Counted from the stretch's first letter, positions 1 to 9,442 are shown. The stretch is 64,000 nt of DNA from Gammaproteobacteria bacterium (GCA_003132025.1 PKWJ01000040.1:92916-156915); one strand, 5' to 3'. Numbers and translations are program-made. The notes: generated by a model from the sequence alone, not told the origin.

Positions 1-415
1 CGGCAACATGGTCGATCTGGACTCCAATCCGACCAAGCTGATCGAAGTGGTCGAGGTCGGAAAACAGATGCTGATCACGCGCGGCTCGCTGACCACCTTC
101 AGCATCGCCAACGACGTGGCGAAATATTTCGCCATCATTCCGGCGGCGTTTGCCTCCACCTATCCGCAGCTCAACACGCTCAACATCATGCACCTGGCCA
201 GCCCCGACAGTGCCATCCTGTCGGCGGTGATCTTCAACGCGCTGATCATCATCGCGCTGATCCCGCTGGCGCTGCGCGGCGTGCGCTACCGTCCGGTCGG
301 CGCCGAGGCGCTGCTGCGGCGTAATCTTCTGATCTACGGGCTGGGCGGCGTCATCGTGCCGTTCATCGGCATCAAGCTGATCGACCTGGTGCTGGTCGCG
401 CTGCATCTGATTTAG
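1..415 (+). CDS. kdpB: KdpB C-terminal fragment (K+-transporting P-type ATPase subunit B)
   Basis: This is the last ~137 residues of the catalytic subunit of the KdpFABC potassium pump, an inner-membrane P-type ATPase; the gene begins before the window. The segment opens in the conserved end of the cytoplasmic domain ([18 protein letters not shown]) and then shows the KdpB C-terminal membrane part: [17 protein letters not shown], a helix around [21 protein letters not shown], and a final helix ending near the C-terminus. The stop lies 11 bp before kdpC. Identity is firm because the [15 protein letters not shown] stretch is diagnostic and kdpC, kdpD and kdpE follow in order. Confidence 0.97.
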   Translation, partial: GNMVDLDSNPTKLIEVVEVGKQMLITRGSLTTFSIANDVAKYFAIIPAAFASTYPQLNTLNIMHLASPDSAILSAVIFNALIIIALIPLALRGVRYRPVGAEALLRRNLLIYGLGGVIVPFIGIKLIDLVLVALHLI

Positions 416-426
416 AAGGTATCGCC

Positions 427-999
427 ATGTCCAGGATCCTGTTGCCCTCGCTGCTGAGCCTCGTGGTGCTCAGCGTGCTCACCGGTATCGTCTACCCGCT
501 GGTCGTGACCGGCATCGCGGCCGTGTGTTGCGCCCGTACCGCGGGCGGCTCGTTGATCGTGCAGGGCGATCGGCTGGTCGGATCGTCGCTGCTGGGACAG
601 CCGTTCGACGACCCGCGCTACTTCTGGCCGCGTCCGTCGGCCACCACACCGCAGCCTTACAACGGCGCCTCGTCCGCCGGCTCCAATCTTGGACCGACCA
701 ATCCGGCGCAGATCGACGCCGTGAAGGCGCAGCTGCTGGCGCTGCAGAAGGCCGATCCCGATGACAAGCTGCCGGTGCCGGTCGATCTGGTCACGGCCTC
801 CGGCAGCGGCCTGGATCCGGACATCAGCCCCGCCGGCGCGCAATACCAGGTGCTGCGCGTGGCGCGCGCGCGCGGTATCGATCCCGATCGCCTGCGGGCG
901 CTGGTGAGCGCGCATACGCAGTCGCGTCAGTGGGGCATTTTCGGCGAGCCGCGCGTCAACGTACTCGAGCTCAACCTCGCACTGGATGCACAGCACTGA
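427..999 (+). CDS. kdpC: KdpC, K+-transporting ATPase subunit C
   Basis: KdpC is the small single-span subunit that stabilises and assists the KdpFABC complex at the inner membrane. The 190-residue product has the usual length. An N-terminal membrane helix (about residues 5-35, LPSLLSLVVLSVLTGIVYPL) is followed by the family signature GSSLLGQPFDDPRYFWPRPS and the YNGASSAGSNLGPTN block. The C-terminal half has the DPDISPAGA motif and ends VNVLELNLALD, all typical. The ATG at 427 has a weak AAGG ribosome site and follows kdpB by 11 bp, so the two are one transcript. Confidence 0.97.
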   Translation: MSRILLPSLLSLVVLSVLTGIVYPLVVTGIAAVCCARTAGGSLIVQGDRLVGSSLLGQPFDDPRYFWPRPSATTPQPYNGASSAGSNLGPTNPAQIDAVKAQLLALQKADPDDKLPVPVDLVTASGSGLDPDISPAGAQYQVLRVARARGIDPDRLRALVSAHTQSRQWGIFGEPRVNVLELNLALDAQH

Positions 1000-1095
1000 T
1001 GTCGCCGGCGCCGGCGGGCGCATTACAGCCACAGCAGCGGCGCGTATAGTGATTGCTCCGTCTCTCCCCGGCCGATGCGTGCAAACTACTATCGG

Positions 1096-3855
1096 ATGAA
1101 CGATAACCGGCCCGATCCGGACCTGTTGCTCGCCCAGGTGCGCCAGACCGAGGCGCGCGCGCAGCGCGGGCGGCTGACTGTTTTCTTCGGCGCCAACGCC
1201 GGCGTCGGCAAAACCTATTCGATGCTCGAGGCGGCGCAGCGGCGGCGTGCCGAAGGCCAGGACGTGGTGGTCGGCTACGTCGAGCTGCATGGCCGGGAAG
1301 AGACCGAACGGCTGCTGGCAGGGCTGGAACAGCTGCCGCCGCTGGTGATGAAATTCGGCAACACCACGCGCCGGGAATTCGATCTCGATGCGGCGCTGGC
1401 GCGCAAGCCGCGACTGCTACTGGTCGATGAGCTCGCCCACACCAACATCAGCGGCGGGGATCCGCCGCCGCGCCACGAGAAGCGCTGGCAGGATATCGAG
1501 GAGCTGCTCGATGCCGGCATCGACGTCTTCACGACCCTCAACGTCCAGCACCTGGAATCCCTGAGCGACGTGGTGTGGCAGATCACCGGCGTGCGCCAGC
1601 AGGAGACGCTGCCGGATCGCGTGTTCGACCAGGCCGACGAAGTGAAGCTGGTCGACATTCCCCCGGATGACCTGCTGCAGCGCATGCGCGAGGGCCGGGT
1701 GTACGTCTCGCAGCAGGCCGAACGGGCGCTGGAGAACTTCTTTCGCAAGGGCAATCTGATCGCGCTGCGCGAGCTGGCACTGCGCAAGACCGCCGATCGG
1801 GTCGACCTGGCGATGCGCGACTACCGCAAGGAAAAATCCGTGCGTGGCTCCTGGGCCGCGCGCGAGCGGTTGCTGGTGGCCGTGGGCCCGGACTCGCAGG
1901 CCGAGCGGCTGGTGCGCGCCGGCAAGCGCATCGCCGACCGGCTCGACGCCGAGTGGCTGGTGGTGTTCGTCGAGACGCCGGACCTGCAGCGCTTGTCCGA
2001 GCACGAGCGCAACCGCCGCATCGCGATCCTGCGGCTGGCCGAATCGCTGGGAGCCGAAGCCATCACGCTGGGCGGATCATCGGCCGGTGCCGAGCTGCTG
2101 CAGTACGCACGCACCCGCAACGTCACGCGCATCCTGGTCGGCAGCTCGAACCGGCCGCGCTGGCGGCGCCTGTTCCGCGCCTCGACTACCGACTACCTGC
2201 TCGAAGCCAGCCGCGATATCGACATCATGGTGATCGCCCGCAATGTGGCCGCCGACGCGCCAGACGGCGCGCCCGGCGCGCCGGACACCGTGCTGGCGGC
2301 CGATGCCGGCAAGCGGCGCTGGCCGCGCTATCTGCTGGCGGTGGGAGCCACGCTGGCCGCCACCGGCGTGTGCTGGCTGTTCTACGCCCTGTACCCACGG
2401 CTGGCGCAGGCCAACGTAGTGATGATCTATCTGCTCACCACGGCGCTGGTGGCGGTCTATGGCGGCCGCCGCGCCGCCATCCTGAGCTCGGTGCTCGGCG
2501 TCGCCGCCTTCGATTTCATGTTCGTGCCGCCGGTGTTCACCTTTGCGGTCAGCGACGTCCAGTACTTCATTACCTTCGCCATCATGCTGATCGTGGCGCT
2601 GATCATCGGCGGTCTCAATGCCAGTGTGCGCCAGCAGGCACGCATCGCCGGCTACCGTGAGCGGCGCACGGCATTGCTGTATGCGATGAGCCGGCAGCTG
2701 GCGATGGCACGCGGCCGCGACCAGATGGCCGAGGTGGCGGTGCGTCATGTGAGCCAGGTGTTCACCAGCCGCACGGTGCTGCTGTTCGCCGATGAACAGG
2801 GTCAGGTGGTATATCCGCGCGCCAGCCTGCTCGACGTGTCCTATACCGGCGCCGACCTGGGGGTCGCGCAGTGGGTATTCGATCATCGCAAGCCCGCCGG
2901 CATGGGCACCGACACGCTCAGCGGTGCCGCCGGACTGTATCTGCCGCTGGCCGGCGGCGATCGTACGTTCGGCGTGCTGGCAGTGCTGCCGCAGAATCCG
3001 CGGCGCGTCACGCTGCCGGAGCAATATCGGCTGCTCGAGACGTTTGCAGCGCAGATCGGGCTGGCATTGGAGCGCGCCGATTTCGCCGCCCACGCCCAGG
3101 CGGCCGAGGTACGCGCGGAAACCGAAGCGATTCGCAATGCCCTGCTGGCGTCGATCTCGCATGATCTGCGCACGCCGCTGGCGACCATCGCGGCCGGCGC
3201 CGCCACGCTGGCCGGCAACCTCGAGGCGCTGAGCGTCGCCGATCGAGCCGCGCTCGCAGCGTCGGTGAGCGAGGAAGCCACGCGCATGAGCGAGCGCATC
3301 ACCACGCTGCTCGATCTGGTGCGGCTGGAAACCGGCGCCATCCAGCCGCGTTTCGACCTGTACGCGCTCGACGAGCTGGTCGGATCGGTGCTCAATCGCT
3401 TCGAGCAACGTCTGCGCCGCCACCGGGTACGCATCGAGCTGCCGGAAAACCTGCCGCTGCTGCGCATCGACGGGCGCCTGATCGAGCAGGTACTGGAAAA
3501 CCTGCTCGACAACGCCAGCAAGTACACGCCCGCGGGCAGCGAGATCGGCATCAGCGCACAGCAGTTGTCGCGCCAGGTGGAAGTCAGTATCGAGGACAAC
3601 GGGCCGGGGCTTGCGGTCGCCGACCCGGAAATCCTGTTCGAGAAGTTTCAGCGTGGTACGCAGGAGGGCGCGGTCGGCGGCATCGGCCTGGGACTTGCGA
3701 TCTGCCGCACCATTCTCGCCCTGCACAAAGGCCGCATCTGGGCCGAGAACCGCGCGCCGCATGGTGCCGCGTTTCGCTTCACGCTGCCGCTGCCGGCCAG
3801 CACCCCGGCCAGGGCCGAGGAGCCGGTGTCATCCGATCTGCAGTCGTCGCCATGA
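1096..3855 (+). CDS. kdpD: KdpD osmosensitive K+ channel sensor histidine kinase
   Basis: KdpD is the membrane sensor kinase that responds to low K+ and turgor stress and phosphorylates KdpE. Domains in order: the N-terminal KdpD domain with a Walker A-like GANAGVGKTY (about residues 30-40), a universal-stress-like domain ending SRDIDIMVIA, four membrane helices around residues 410-510, a GAF-like domain, the HisKA phospho-acceptor box SISHDLRTPLAT (His near residue 689) and HATPase boxes LLDNASKYTP and GGIGLGLAICR. I prefer the ATG at 1096 (MNDNRPDP), which gives 919 residues; an in-frame ATG at 1075 would add seven. The stop overlaps the kdpE start (ATGA), so the two are translationally coupled. 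Confidence 0.96.
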   Translation: MNDNRPDPDLLLAQVRQTEARAQRGRLTVFFGANAGVGKTYSMLEAAQRRRAEGQDVVVGYVELHGREETERLLAGLEQLPPLVMKFGNTTRREFDLDAALARKPRLLLVDELAHTNISGGDPPPRHEKRWQDIEELLDAGIDVFTTLNVQHLESLSDVVWQITGVRQQETLPDRVFDQADEVKLVDIPPDDLLQRMREGRVYVSQQAERALENFFRKGNLIALRELALRKTADRVDLAMRDYRKEKSVRGSWAARERLLVAVGPDSQAERLVRAGKRIADRLDAEWLVVFVETPDLQRLSEHERNRRIAILRLAESLGAEAITLGGSSAGAELLQYARTRNVTRILVGSSNRPRWRRLFRASTTDYLLEASRDIDIMVIARNVAADAPDGAPGAPDTVLAADAGKRRWPRYLLAVGATLAATGVCWLFYALYPRLAQANVVMIYLLTTALVAVYGGRRAAILSSVLGVAAFDFMFVPPVFTFAVSDVQYFITFAIMLIVALIIGGLNASVRQQARIAGYRERRTALLYAMSRQLAMARGRDQMAEVAVRHVSQVFTSRTVLLFADEQGQVVYPRASLLDVSYTGADLGVAQWVFDHRKPAGMGTDTLSGAAGLYLPLAGGDRTFGVLAVLPQNPRRVTLPEQYRLLETFAAQIGLALERADFAAHAQAAEVRAETEAIRNALLASISHDLRTPLATIAAGAATLAGNLEALSVADRAALAASVSEEATRMSERITTLLDLVRLETGAIQPRFDLYALDELVGSVLNRFEQRLRRHRVRIELPENLPLLRIDGRLIEQVLENLLDNASKYTPAGSEIGISAQQLSRQVEVSIEDNGPGLAVADPEILFEKFQRGTQEGAVGGIGLGLAICRTILALHKGRIWAENRAPHGAAFRFTLPLPASTPARAEEPVSSDLQSSP

Positions 3856-4550
3856 CGAATGCTAGCCGCGCGGTGCTGGTGGTCGAAGACGAACCGCAGC
3901 TGCGGCGCGTACTGCGCACGCTGCTCGAGCTGGAGAATTTCCGCGTCGTCGAAGCCGACAGCGCCGAGCGCGGACTGCTGGAGGCGCGCACCCACAAGCC
4001 CGATCTGCTGATCGTCGATCTGGGGCTGCCGGATCGCGACGGCATCGAGGTAATCACCGGCGTGCGCAGCTGGTCGCCGGTACCGATCATCGTGCTGTCG
4101 GCTCGCAGCGCCGAGTCGGACAAGGTCGCGGCGCTGGAAGCCGGGGCCGACGACTACATCACCAAGCCGTTCGGCGCGCGCGAGCTCGCTGCCCGGGTGC
4201 AGGTCGCGCTGCGCCACAGCGCCAGTGCTGGCGCCGCCGGCGCCGTGCTGCAGATTGGCGCCTGGAGCATCGATCTGCAAGCGCGCACTGCGCGCGATGA
4301 CAGCGGCCGCGAGCTGCACCTGACGCCGACCGAATACCGCCTGCTCGAGGTGCTGGCGCAGCATATCGGCCTGGTGGTGACGCACCGTAGGCTGTTGCAG
4401 CAGGCCTGGGGACCCGGCAGCGCGCAGCAGACGCACTACCTGCGGGTCTATATGAAGCAGCTGCGCGCCAAACTCGAGCCCGATCCGTCGCGGCCGCACT
4501 GGCTGCTGACCGAGACCGGCGTGGGCTACCGCCTGGCGCAACGCGAGTAG
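3852..4550 (+). CDS. kdpE: KdpE response regulator
   Basis: This OmpR/PhoB-type response regulator of 232 residues is the partner of KdpD and activates kdp transcription. The receiver domain has the acidic pair in VVEDEPQ, the phospho-acceptor Asp56 in IVDLGLPDRDG, and the conserved Lys in DDYITKPFGARELAARV. The C-terminal winged helix carries LTPTEYRLLEVLAQH and THYLRVYMKQLRAKLE, typical of KdpE. The start overlaps the end of kdpD by 4 bp. Here kdpDE lies directly downstream of kdpC, the classic order. Confidence 0.96.
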   Translation: MTNASRAVLVVEDEPQLRRVLRTLLELENFRVVEADSAERGLLEARTHKPDLLIVDLGLPDRDGIEVITGVRSWSPVPIIVLSARSAESDKVAALEAGADDYITKPFGARELAARVQVALRHSASAGAAGAVLQIGAWSIDLQARTARDDSGRELHLTPTEYRLLEVLAQHIGLVVTHRRLLQQAWGPGSAQQTHYLRVYMKQLRAKLEPDPSRPHWLLTETGVGYRLAQRE

Positions 4551-4686
4551 CGTACGCCGGCGCACGATCGGTGACCGAAGTGCCATTTCAGGCAATTTCC
4601 GGGCCTTTGCCGCCGCTTTACCCTTACACTGCTGCCCCTTGGGTGATGGCACCGGTTCGACTACGAGCCAAGCAGGAGCACACGAC

Positions 4687-4788
4687 ATGAGCAAGGGAAT
4701 CGATCGTAAGAAGGAAACCAAGAAGAAGCCGGCGCTGAACCTGATGCAGAAACGAGCCGCGAAGGCGGAAAAGAAAAAGAACCGGTAG
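4687..4788 (+). CDS. Small Lys-rich protein (33 aa)
   Basis: The reading frame encodes a very basic 33-residue peptide starting MSKGIDRKKETKKKPA and ending AEKKKNR. About a third of its residues are Lys. An AGGAG ribosome site lies eight bases before the ATG. Small proteins that begin MSKGID and are rich in KK pairs occur as unnamed conserved proteins in proteobacteria, so I treat this as a real gene; that is from memory, not from a search. It probably binds nucleic acid or ribosomes, judged only from charge. The RIO-type kinase gene follows 78 bp downstream in the same direction. Confidence 0.6.
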   Translation: MSKGIDRKKETKKKPALNLMQKRAAKAEKKKNR

Positions 4789-4866
4789 TCATTGGTGCCA
4801 CACTGCATCAACCTTGGGCGCGTGCGCGCCGCTGCGCCGGCAACCGCCGGTGCCTGATTACGCCGG

Positions 4867-5721
4867 ATGAAAATTCCCAAAGGCCTGCAGGCCCTGGTTG
4901 ACGACGGCAAGGTCGATGCGGTGCTCCGGCAGCTCAAGAGCGGCAAGGAAGCCTCGGTGTACGTGGTGGCCTGCGGCACCGATATTCGCTGTGCCAAGGT
5001 CTACAAGGACGCCGAGCACCGCGGGTTCCACAAACTCGCGGCATACCAGGAAGGCCGCAAGGCACGCGGCAGCCGCGATGCGCGCGCCATGGCCAGGCGC
5101 GGCCGCCACGGCCGCAAGATGCAGGATGCGGAGTGGACCAACGCTGAAGTGACGGCGCTCTACCGCCTGGCGCACGCCGGCGTACGGGTACCGACCCCGT
5201 ACGGCGTCTATGATCGTGTGCTGTTGATGGAGCTGGTGGTGGATGCGCAGGGCAATCCCGCGCCACGCCTGAATGACGTCGACATGAACGCGCAGCAGGC
5301 GCGGCTATGGCACGCGTTCACGATCGCGCAGATCGTGCGCATGCTGTGTGCCGGCCTGATCCACGGCGACCTGTCCGAATACAACGTGCTGCTGGATGCC
5401 GCAGGGCCAGTGATCATCGACCTGCCGCAGGCGGTCAATGCCGCCAGCAACAACAATGCCTTCAGCATGCTCGAGCGCGACGTGAACAACATGCGCGCGG
5501 CGTTCGCCCGGGCGGCGCCCGAACTGCTGCAGACGGCCTACGCGCTGGAAATCTGGACGCTGTACGAAGCCGGTGCGCTGACGCCGGAAACTGTGCTCAC
5601 GGGCCGCTACACCCAGACTCTGGCCGGGGCGGATCTGGGCGCCGTGCTGGATCAGATCGAGGACGCGCGCCGCGAAGCCGAAGCCCGGCAGCGCGGCCGG
5701 GAAGAGACCGAGCCGGTCTGA
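4867..5721 (+). CDS. RIO1-family serine protein kinase (PA4780-like)
   Basis: A cytoplasmic atypical kinase of the RIO family, 284 residues, close to the usual bacterial length. Visible motifs are the ATP-binding region with SGKEASVYVV (about residues 25-34) and the Lys in CAKVYKD, the catalytic loop HGDLSEYNVLL with Asp168, and the metal-binding Asp185 in IIDLPQAV. RIO proteins lack the classical activation segment, and none is seen here. In archaea and eukaryotes relatives act in ribosome maturation; the bacterial role is less clear. The ATG has no strong ribosome site. The gene follows the Lys-rich mini-protein and may be cotranscribed with it. Confidence 0.88.
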   Translation: MKIPKGLQALVDDGKVDAVLRQLKSGKEASVYVVACGTDIRCAKVYKDAEHRGFHKLAAYQEGRKARGSRDARAMARRGRHGRKMQDAEWTNAEVTALYRLAHAGVRVPTPYGVYDRVLLMELVVDAQGNPAPRLNDVDMNAQQARLWHAFTIAQIVRMLCAGLIHGDLSEYNVLLDAAGPVIIDLPQAVNAASNNNAFSMLERDVNNMRAAFARAAPELLQTAYALEIWTLYEAGALTPETVLTGRYTQTLAGADLGAVLDQIEDARREAEARQRGREETEPV

Positions 5722-5745
5722 AACTTGAAGCCGCCGGCCGCGGCG

Positions 5746-6570
5746 TCAGCCGCCGCCGATCAGGCGCACCTCGCGCTGCGGAAACGGAATCGATATGCCG
5801 CGGCGACGGCAGGTTTCGACCACCGCGAGGCTCAGCTCGCCGACGATCACCGGGTAGTCGGTCACGGCAACCCAGGGCTTGAGCGCAATCTGCACCATCG
5901 ATTCCGCGAGCGCGACAATCTGCACCTGCGGCGCCGGATCGCGCAGCACCCGGGTATTGGCGCTGACCAGCTCGTGGATCGCAGCGATCGCCTGCGGCAG
6001 GTCGACCTCATAGCCCACACCGACCTTGACCTCGGCCTGCCGAATCTGGCCGTAGTTGTGCAGGATCTCCCCCACCACCTTGCGGTTCGGCACCACCACG
6101 CGCGAGCGGTCCGCGTGCAGCAGCGTGGTGCTGAATATCGTGATGAGCTGCACCTGGCCCTGCACGCCGGCGATCTCGATATAGTCCCCGACCCGATACG
6201 GCTTGGTGAAGATGATCGTCAGGCCGGCGAACACGTTGCTGAGGATGCCCTGCGTCGCCAGGGCGATGCCGGCACCGGCGATGCTCAGTCCGGCGATCAG
6301 CGGCAGCAGCTCGACGCCAAGATTCTGCAGCGCGAGGATCGCGAACAGCGCGAATATCACCACTCGAACCAGCCGCACCATCAGCAACCGTACCGGCGGC
6401 TCGAGGTCCATGCGCGCCAGCCCGCGTTCGGTCGCGCGCCCGATCCAGCCGCCGACCATGACACCTGCGATCAGAACCAGGATCGCGACCAGAACCTTGG
6501 GACCGAAGCGAATCGCCAGGTCGATCAGTTGGTTCTTAGCGTGACTGATGGCGTCCAGATTGTTGTCCAC
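5746..6570 (-). CDS. Small-conductance mechanosensitive channel (MscS family)
   Basis: An inner-membrane channel of 274 residues, near the size of E. coli MscS, that would release solutes at hypo-osmotic shock. There is an N-terminal helix (ILVLIAGVMVGGWIGRATERG), two further helices, and the pore-lining TM3 pattern with GLSIAGAGIALATQGILSNVFAGLTI (about residues 94-120). The beta domain follows (VGDYIEIAGVQGQV, VVVPNRKVVGEILHNY). The start is GTG, with GGAG about ten bases upstream. It converges on the RIO kinase gene, with 24 bp between them. Confidence 0.92.
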   Translation of the reverse strand: MDNNLDAISHAKNQLIDLAIRFGPKVLVAILVLIAGVMVGGWIGRATERGLARMDLEPPVRLLMVRLVRVVIFALFAILALQNLGVELLPLIAGLSIAGAGIALATQGILSNVFAGLTIIFTKPYRVGDYIEIAGVQGQVQLITIFSTTLLHADRSRVVVPNRKVVGEILHNYGQIRQAEVKVGVGYEVDLPQAIAAIHELVSANTRVLRDPAPQVQIVALAESMVQIALKPWVAVTDYPVIVGELSLAVVETCRRRGISIPFPQREVRLIGGG

Positions 6571-6672
6571 AGGTCTGCTCCGCTAGCCGATGGCCGCATT
6601 GTAGCGACTGCGTTCAGTCGCATACCCTCGGCATGATACTGTCGCACTGGAGGCAATCCGAGCGAAGGGTCT

Positions 6673-8763
6673 ATGGCGATATCGATGCGTTCACTCTGCC
6701 TGATGACCGCCGGCGCGTTGCTGGTCGTGTCAACTGCACCGGCGGCGCCGCTGGCGGCGGCGAGCTTCCAGGGGCCGCTGTATCCACCGGCCGGCCTGGA
6801 CATGTCGGCGATGGACTCGTCGGTCAATCCGGGCGACGATTTTTTCCAGCATTGCAACGGCGCCTGGATCGCGCGCACCACCATTCCGCCCGACCGGCCT
6901 TCCATGACCGAAGGCCAGATGATGCGCGACCGCACCGAGGCGCAGCTGCGGACCATCATCGAAGGCGCCGCCGCGCAGGCGCCGCACGCACCGGACTCGC
7001 TCGAAGGCAAGGTCGGGGCGTTCTACAACTCCTTCATGAACGAGAAGCTTCTGGAGACGCTGGGAGTGCAGCCGCTGGCGCAGGAGCTGGCTGCCATCCG
7101 TTCCAGCCGCACGCGCGAACAGCTGGCGCTGCTGATGGGCCAATCCAGTTCAGGGTTCGAGGGCACGTTCTTCCGGGTGTCGATCGACGTCGACCTGAAG
7201 GACAACAAACACTACGCGATCTATCTGCAGCAGGCCGGCCTGACGCTGCCCGACCGCGACTACTACCTGAAGCCGGAACTAGCCGATCAGAAGCGCCAGT
7301 TCGGAGAGTACGTGGAACAACTGCTGACGCTCAGCGGCTGGCCCGCGCCGCACGCGCACGCCGCCGCGATCCTGGCGCTCGAGACCCGCATCGCGCAGGC
7401 CAGCTGGACCAAGGCCGAGCAGCGCAATCTGGCGAACATCTATAACCCGTTCACGCCGGCCAAACTGCAGGCGTTTGCGCCCGGAATTTCCTGGGCCGCA
7501 TTCCTGCAGGGCGCAGGACTTGCGGCCAAGAAGCACGTTGTCATCAATGCGAAGAGCGCGTTTCCCAGGATCAGCCGGATTTTCGCCGACACCCCGCTCG
7601 ACACGCTGCAGGCGTGGCTGGCGTTCAGCGTGGCGGACGCGGCGGCGCCGTATCTGACGCAGGCGTTCGGCGAGGCTCACTTCGGATTTCACGATCGGCT
7701 GCTGCAGGGAATCAAGGAGCGCCCGGCGCGCTGGAAGGAGGGCATCCAGGCTGTCGCTGGCGGGGATTGCACGGTGGATCCGGGGAGCTGTTTTGGCACG
7801 CTGAACTGGGCGGTCGGCCAGCTGTACACGGCGCGCTATTTTCCGCCTGAGACCAAAGCCAGCATCCAGGCCCTGGTGAACGAACTGATCCGCGCGTTCC
7901 ACAACCGCATCGAACATGTGGAATGGATGGGCGAGGCCACGCGCGCCGAGGCGCTGCGCAAGCTGGATACCTACGTCGTCAAGGTGGGCTATCCGGACAC
8001 GCCGCGCGACTATTCCGGCGTCGTGGTGCGCGACGATGATCTGGTGGGCAACGTACGGCGGGCGGCGGCGGCGGACTATGCTTTCTATCTGGCACGCAGT
8101 GACGGGCCGGTGGACCGGAGCGACTGGAGCATGACCCCGCAGACCGTGGATGCCTACAACGGCGGGCTGCGCGACGTCGTATTCCCGGCTGCGATCCTGC
8201 AGGCGACCGAGTTCGATGCCGGCGCCGACGCGGCCGTCAACTTCGGCGCCATCGGCATGGTCATTGGCCACGAACTGACCCACGGTTTCGACGATCAGGG
8301 TCGCAAGCTCGACGCCAGTGGCAACTTGCGCGATTGGTGGACCGAGGCCGACGCCAGCGCGTTCAAGGCCCGGGCGGCGGTACTGGGCGCGCAATATGCC
8401 AGCTATGAGCCGGTCCCCGGGCTGCATATCAATCCGGAACTGACGATGGGCGAGAACATCGCCGACCTCGGGGGACTGGCGATCGCGCTGGATGCCTATC
8501 ACGCCTCACTCAACAACGAGCCGGCGCCCATCATCGACGGCCTGACTGGCGATCAGCGCTTTTTTCTCGCTTTTGCGCAGTCCTGGCGCGGCACCGCACG
8601 TGAAGACTACATTCGCAAGATGACCATCAGCGACCCGCACTCCTATCGCATTTTTCGCGTCAACGGCGTGGTGCGAAACATCGGCGCCTGGTACCAGGCC
8701 TTCGGTGTGCAGCCGACGGATAAACTCTACTTGGAGCCGGCCAACCGCGCCCGAATCTGGTGA
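6673..8763 (+). CDS. M13-family metallopeptidase (neprilysin/PepO-like)
   Basis: A zinc endopeptidase of 696 residues, exported by an N-terminal signal peptide (about residues 1-29, LMTAGALLVVSTAPAAPLAA). The Peptidase_M13_N part begins MDSSVNPGDDFFQHCNGAW, a strong family mark. The catalytic part has GHELTHGFDDQG, giving zinc ligands His533 and His537 and catalytic Glu534, and ENIADLGG with ligand Glu594. The C-terminal substrate region ends in the usual R-x-W form (NRARIW). It should degrade oligopeptides in the periplasm. Further peptidases and a peptide transporter follow downstream. Confidence 0.95.
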   Translation: MAISMRSLCLMTAGALLVVSTAPAAPLAAASFQGPLYPPAGLDMSAMDSSVNPGDDFFQHCNGAWIARTTIPPDRPSMTEGQMMRDRTEAQLRTIIEGAAAQAPHAPDSLEGKVGAFYNSFMNEKLLETLGVQPLAQELAAIRSSRTREQLALLMGQSSSGFEGTFFRVSIDVDLKDNKHYAIYLQQAGLTLPDRDYYLKPELADQKRQFGEYVEQLLTLSGWPAPHAHAAAILALETRIAQASWTKAEQRNLANIYNPFTPAKLQAFAPGISWAAFLQGAGLAAKKHVVINAKSAFPRISRIFADTPLDTLQAWLAFSVADAAAPYLTQAFGEAHFGFHDRLLQGIKERPARWKEGIQAVAGGDCTVDPGSCFGTLNWAVGQLYTARYFPPETKASIQALVNELIRAFHNRIEHVEWMGEATRAEALRKLDTYVVKVGYPDTPRDYSGVVVRDDDLVGNVRRAAAADYAFYLARSDGPVDRSDWSMTPQTVDAYNGGLRDVVFPAAILQATEFDAGADAAVNFGAIGMVIGHELTHGFDDQGRKLDASGNLRDWWTEADASAFKARAAVLGAQYASYEPVPGLHINPELTMGENIADLGGLAIALDAYHASLNNEPAPIIDGLTGDQRFFLAFAQSWRGTAREDYIRKMTISDPHSYRIFRVNGVVRNIGAWYQAFGVQPTDKLYLEPANRARIW

Positions 8764-8767
8764 CGGC

Positions 8768-9442
8768 TCAACGCCCGGCCTGCGGCACCGGGAACGCCAG
8801 CACGTTGCCGCTATAGGTCTCGACCACCTCGCTGAATGGCGTGCCATCGGGCAGCGTCAGCAGCGCGCGATGCTGTAGTACCGCCGCTGGCATGCGTAGT
8901 TTTCCGGCGCCCCGGGCGACGCCAGCGGGATTCATTTCCCAGCCTTCTGGCAGCGGCGACCACAGCAGCTGCGCCGAGATCGTATGGCGCTGGAAATTCA
9001 GCGCCTGCACCACCCGACCGAATGGCGTGTCGCTGGTATCCAGCAGCCGGTTCATCTCCAGCGTCAGCCGTCCGGGCAGGTACCAGTTGTCGGCCTCCGA
9101 CAGCAGCACCGTGCCGCACATTAATTTTACGTGCCGGTAGCGCACCGGTTCATCCGGGGTCGCGCCCAACTCGCGACGCAGCGCCTCGCTCGCCGGCCGG
9201 TCCGCGCCGGGCACGCGCTGCGCCACAATCCGCGGCGGCGTGGCCAGCCGGTGACTGTCGCACCAGCGTTCGAGCGTCGCCGTTGCGCTGTCGTGACTGA
9301 GCAGCTCGACGTTGAGTGTCTGCAGCAATGCCAGCGCCTCGACCCGCGTGACGAAGCTGTCTGGCCAATCATCGGCGACGGCGTTGGCGCACAGGAGCAG
9401 CGCGATCATTGCGGCGGGGAATTTGCCAGGCTTCACATTCAT
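8768..9442 (-). CDS. Exported chorismate-lyase/UTRA-fold-like protein
   Basis: I am not sure of the function. The 224-residue product has a signal peptide (residues 1-23, AAMIALLLCANAVADD). The middle looks like the chorismate pyruvate-lyase (UbiC) fold: VRYRHVKLMCGTVLLSEADNW, then RLLDTSDTPFGRVV, in place of the usual Arg-x-V-x-L and LG-x-x-P-L-G-x-x-L blocks, then a C-terminal VLQHRALL..PFSEVVETYSG strand. UbiC itself is cytoplasmic and makes 4-hydroxybenzoate for ubiquinone, so an exported relative probably does something else. The stop is 5 bp from the end of the M13 gene, tail to tail. Confidence 0.5.
   Translation of the reverse strand: MNVKPGKFPAAMIALLLCANAVADDWPDSFVTRVEALALLQTLNVELLSHDSATATLERWCDSHRLATPPRIVAQRVPGADRPASEALRRELGATPDEPVRYRHVKLMCGTVLLSEADNWYLPGRLTLEMNRLLDTSDTPFGRVVQALNFQRHTISAQLLWSPLPEGWEMNPAGVARGAGKLRMPAAVLQHRALLTLPDGTPFSEVVETYSGNVLAFPVPQAGR

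Noticed and set aside
1000-1060. GC-rich dyad between kdpC and kdpD as a terminator
   Set aside because: It is made of CCGG repeats with no T-run; alternate pairings are common in such DNA.
2077-3762. A 561-codon open frame opposite kdpD
   Set aside because: An antisense artefact of GC-rich codon third positions; kdpD is unmistakable here.
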